Source of the DNA: Pseudomonas sp. Choline-02u-1
GTDB lineage: Bacteria > Pseudomonadota > Gammaproteobacteria > Pseudomonadales > Pseudomonadaceae
Reading direction: 5' to 3'
Length of the DNA: 64,000 nt
Assembly: GCF_002836515.1 (NCBI RefSeq)
Contig: NZ_PJBC01000065.1
Location: forward strand, 186,001 to 250,000
Shown here: positions 62,097 through 64,000 of the stretch, piece after piece
Layout of the letters: every line of letters begins with the position of its first letter
How positions within the stretch are numbered: position 1 is the first letter of the stretch
Position numbers and translations under genes: made by a program
Notes under the pieces: generated by a model
Told to the model about the DNA's origin: nothing
The model's database searches: none
What the model saw: the letters and a program-made list of their open reading frames with translations, nothing else

Positions 62097-62111
62097 TTTA
62101 GTGCGTGATGT

Positions 62112-62837
62112 TTAAGCGATCTTTTCGAACTTCAGATCCCACACGCCATGCCCCAGTCGTTCGCCGCGGCGTTCGAACTTGGTGATCGGGCGTTCGGCCG
62201 GGCGTGGGACGCATTTGCCGTCTTCGGCAAGGTTGCGGTAGCCGGGGGCGACGTTCATCACTTCCAGCATGTATTCGGCGTACGGCTCCCAGTCGGTGGC
62301 CATGTGCAGAATGCCGCCGACCTTGAGCTTGCTGCGCACCAGTTCGGCGAACGAGGCCTGCACGATGCGTCGCTTGTGGTGGCGGCTCTTGTGCCACGGA
62401 TCCGGGAAAAACAGCATCAGGCGATCGAGGCTGTTGTCGGCGATGCAGCGGTTGAGCACTTCGATCGCGTCGCAATCATAGACCCGCAGGTTGGTCAGAC
62501 CTTGGGTCAGCACACCATTGAGCAGCGCGCCGACACCCGGACGATGCACTTCAACGCCAATGAAATCCTGTTCCGGAGCGGCCGCGGCCATTTCCAGCAG
62601 CGAATGGCCCATGCCGAAACCGATTTCCAGCGAGCGCGGCGCCGAGCGGCCGAACACCTGGTCGTAATCGACCGGCGCATCGGCCAGCGGCAGCACGTAC
62701 AGCGGCGCGCCCTGGTCCAGGCCACGTTGCTGGCCTTCGGTCATGCGCCCGGCGCGCATCACGAAACTCTTGATGCGGCGGTGTTGGCGCTCGTCGCCTT
62801 CGTCCGGCTGGACAGGCGTGTCGTTCGATTCAGTCAT
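62112..62837 (-). CDS. trmB: tRNA (guanine-N7-)-methyltransferase
   Basis: The 241-residue SAM-dependent enzyme methylates G46 in the tRNA variable loop. SLEIGFGMGHSLLEMA is the SAM site, and FPDPWHKSRHHKRRIVQ is the TrmB signature. ATG 62837 is preferred to the preceding TTG. It lies 9 bases after thiG on the same strand and is probably co-transcribed with thiS-thiG. Confidence 0.95.
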   Translation of the reverse strand: MTESNDTPVQPDEGDERQHRRIKSFVMRAGRMTEGQQRGLDQGAPLYVLPLADAPVDYDQVFGRSAPRSLEIGFGMGHSLLEMAAAAPEQDFIGVEVHRPGVGALLNGVLTQGLTNLRVYDCDAIEVLNRCIADNSLDRLMLFFPDPWHKSRHHKRRIVQASFAELVRSKLKVGGILHMATDWEPYAEYMLEVMNVAPGYRNLAEDGKCVPRPAERPITKFERRGERLGHGVWDLKFEKIA

Positions 62838-62846
62838 CAATGGCTC

Positions 62847-63641
62847 TTACTTGATCAGACCATCCAGCGGCGAAGAGGCGCTGGCATAGAGTTTTTTCGG
62901 CATGCGACCGGCGAGGTACGCCAGGCGACCAGCGACGATGGCGTGTTGCATGGCTTGCGCCATCATCACTGGCTGCTGAGCGTGGGCAATGGCCGAGTTC
63001 ATCAACACCGCATCGCACCCCAGTTCCATGGCGATGGTCGCGTCGGAAGCGGTACCGACGCCAGCATCCACCAGCACCGGGATCCTGGCTTCTTCGAGGA
63101 TGATCTGCAGGTTGTACGGATTGCAGATGCCCAGACCGGAGCCGATCAGACCGGCCAGCGGCATCACGGCGATGCAACCGATTTCCGCCAGTTGTCGGGC
63201 GATGATCGGGTCATCGCTGGTGTAGACCATCACGTCGAAGCCTTCCTTGACCAGCGTTTCGGCGGCCTTAAGGGTTTCGATCACGTTGGGGAACAGGGTC
63301 TTCTGATCGGCCAGCACTTCCAGCTTCACCAGGTTGTGGCCGTCGAGCAGCTCACGCGCGAGGCGGCAGGTGCGCACGGCTTCGATGGCGTCGTAGCAAC
63401 CGGCAGTGTTCGGCAGGAAGGTGTAGCGATCCGGCGACAGCACTTCGAGCAGGTTCGGCTCGCCTTCGATCTGGCCCAGGTTGGTGCGGCGCACGGCGAA
63501 GGTGACGATCTCGGCACCCGAGGCTTCGATGGCCTGACGGGTTTCTTGCATGTCGCGGTACTTGCCGGTACCGACCAGCAAACGCGACTGGTAGGTACGA
63601 CCGGCCAGCACAAAAGGCTTGTCGCTACGAACGATGCTCAT
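62847..63641 (-). CDS. thiG: Thiazole synthase ThiG
   Basis: The 264-residue enzyme builds the thiazole ring of thiamine from deoxyxylulose phosphate and ThiS thiocarboxylate. The Schiff-base lysine is expected in NLVKLEVLADQKTLFPN, and the VLVDAGVGTASDATIAMELG motif closes the barrel. Start 63641 (MSIVRSDKPF) was chosen; the frame upstream overlaps thiS and is not conserved. Confidence 0.95.
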   Translation of the reverse strand: MSIVRSDKPFVLAGRTYQSRLLVGTGKYRDMQETRQAIEASGAEIVTFAVRRTNLGQIEGEPNLLEVLSPDRYTFLPNTAGCYDAIEAVRTCRLARELLDGHNLVKLEVLADQKTLFPNVIETLKAAETLVKEGFDVMVYTSDDPIIARQLAEIGCIAVMPLAGLIGSGLGICNPYNLQIILEEARIPVLVDAGVGTASDATIAMELGCDAVLMNSAIAHAQQPVMMAQAMQHAIVAGRLAYLAGRMPKKLYASASSPLDGLIK

Positions 63642-63702
63642 AAGAAATCCTCTTGAGGGATGAGGGTCTTGCAGAATTCTGTGCCCTCGCGGGCCGGGGC
63701 AA

Positions 63703-63903
63703 TCAACCGCCGCCGATGGCGTGTACCACTTCGACGTTGTCGCCGTCATTAAGCGTGGTATTTGCGTGCTGGCTGCGCGGGACGATGTCCAGATTGAGCT
63801 CGACTGCTACCCGGCGTCCGGTCAGTTCCAGGCGGGTAATCAGCGCCGCAACGGTCTCGCCGTCGGGCAGTTCAAAGGGTTCGCCGTTCAATTGAATGCG
63901 CAT
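63703..63903 (-). CDS. thiS: Sulfur carrier protein ThiS
   Basis: The 66-residue ubiquitin-like protein ends in VVHAIGGG, the C-terminal glycine tail that is turned into a thiocarboxylate to give sulfur to ThiG. Start 63903 (MRIQLNGEPFELPDGE) fits the family; upstream codons do not. thiG follows 61 bases later. The 97 bases upstream to the window edge contain no gene I can recognise. Confidence 0.93.
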   Translation of the reverse strand: MRIQLNGEPFELPDGETVAALITRLELTGRRVAVELNLDIVPRSQHANTTLNDGDNVEVVHAIGGG

Positions 63904-64000
63904 GCACAACGCCGCCATCATTTTTAGGGGCTGGCATTCTAGCCCGATCATGACCTAAAGGTCAGTACCAAGCGTCAAGCGGTCGGCTGCAAGCGCCACG

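Noticed and set aside
63904..64000. Possible thiamine (TPP) riboswitch before thiS
   Set aside because: The 97 bases available show no recognisable TPP riboswitch core; the leader may extend beyond the window.

Overview
The window is a 64 kb chromosomal segment of a Pseudomonas, most likely of the P. fluorescens group. Evidence: GC-rich coding with Pseudomonas gene order (ahcY-metF, bioA-rsmE, pilGHIJ-chpA, gshB-tonB-algH-ruvX-pyrR-pyrB-pyrC', pilT-yggS-proC-yggT-metXW-rdgB-hemW-trmB-thiGS), a complete malonate decarboxylase cluster, and about twenty REP-type inverted repeats of three families between genes. No rRNA, tRNA, CRISPR array, prophage or intact insertion sequence was found.

Layout. 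1-5.2 kb: 3' part of ligB, a DUF1090 gene, a cytochrome c' lipoprotein, mltA, a MAPEG protein and an EamA exporter. 5.4-12.2 kb: transport genes (MFS, Na+/H+ antiporter, dicarboxylate-type symporter, FNT channel), a LysR/VOC pair and a thioesterase. 12.4-15.0 kb: methyl cycle, an S-adenosylhomocysteine riboswitch followed by ahcY and metF. 15-25 kb: orphan glycosyltransferase-like gene, solute-binding protein, rhlE helicase, yceI-cybB, a secreted flavin oxidase with an Ala/Pro/Lys tail, bioA and rsmE. 25-34.5 kb: hemolysin III protein, then the malonate locus: mdcABCDEGH-madLM on the minus strand, convergent with the LysR regulator mdcR.

34.7-45.5 kb: a small DUF6124-like gene with a long, hairpin-rich leader, then the Chp chemosensory cluster of type IV pili (pilG, pilH, pilI, pilJ, chpA, chpC). 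Neither adaptation enzyme, PilK nor ChpB, is present. 45.7-54.3 kb: gshB, a TonB gene, algH/yqgE, ruvX, pyrR, pyrB and an inactive dihydroorotase, a TM2 protein, an NlpC/P60 peptidase and pilT. 54.3-64 kb: yggS-proC-yggT, metX-metW-DUF4426-rdgB-hemW, a DUF3392 gene, a bacterial tRNA 2'-phosphotransferase (kptA), trmB, thiG and thiS.

How the genes fit together. MadLM import malonate; MdcB and MdcG make and attach the cofactor to MdcC; MdcH loads malonate; MdcA and MdcDE release CO2 and acetate. AhcY and MetF serve homocysteine recycling, and MetX/MetW make homocysteine de novo. PilG/H/I/J/ChpA/ChpC sense for the PilT-driven pilus. The most unusual feature is the leader of the DUF6124-like gene (about 35085-35285): two copies of a loop motif (UUUAGUAG) and one complementary copy (CUACUAA) sit in separate predicted hairpins, suggesting alternative loop-loop pairing.
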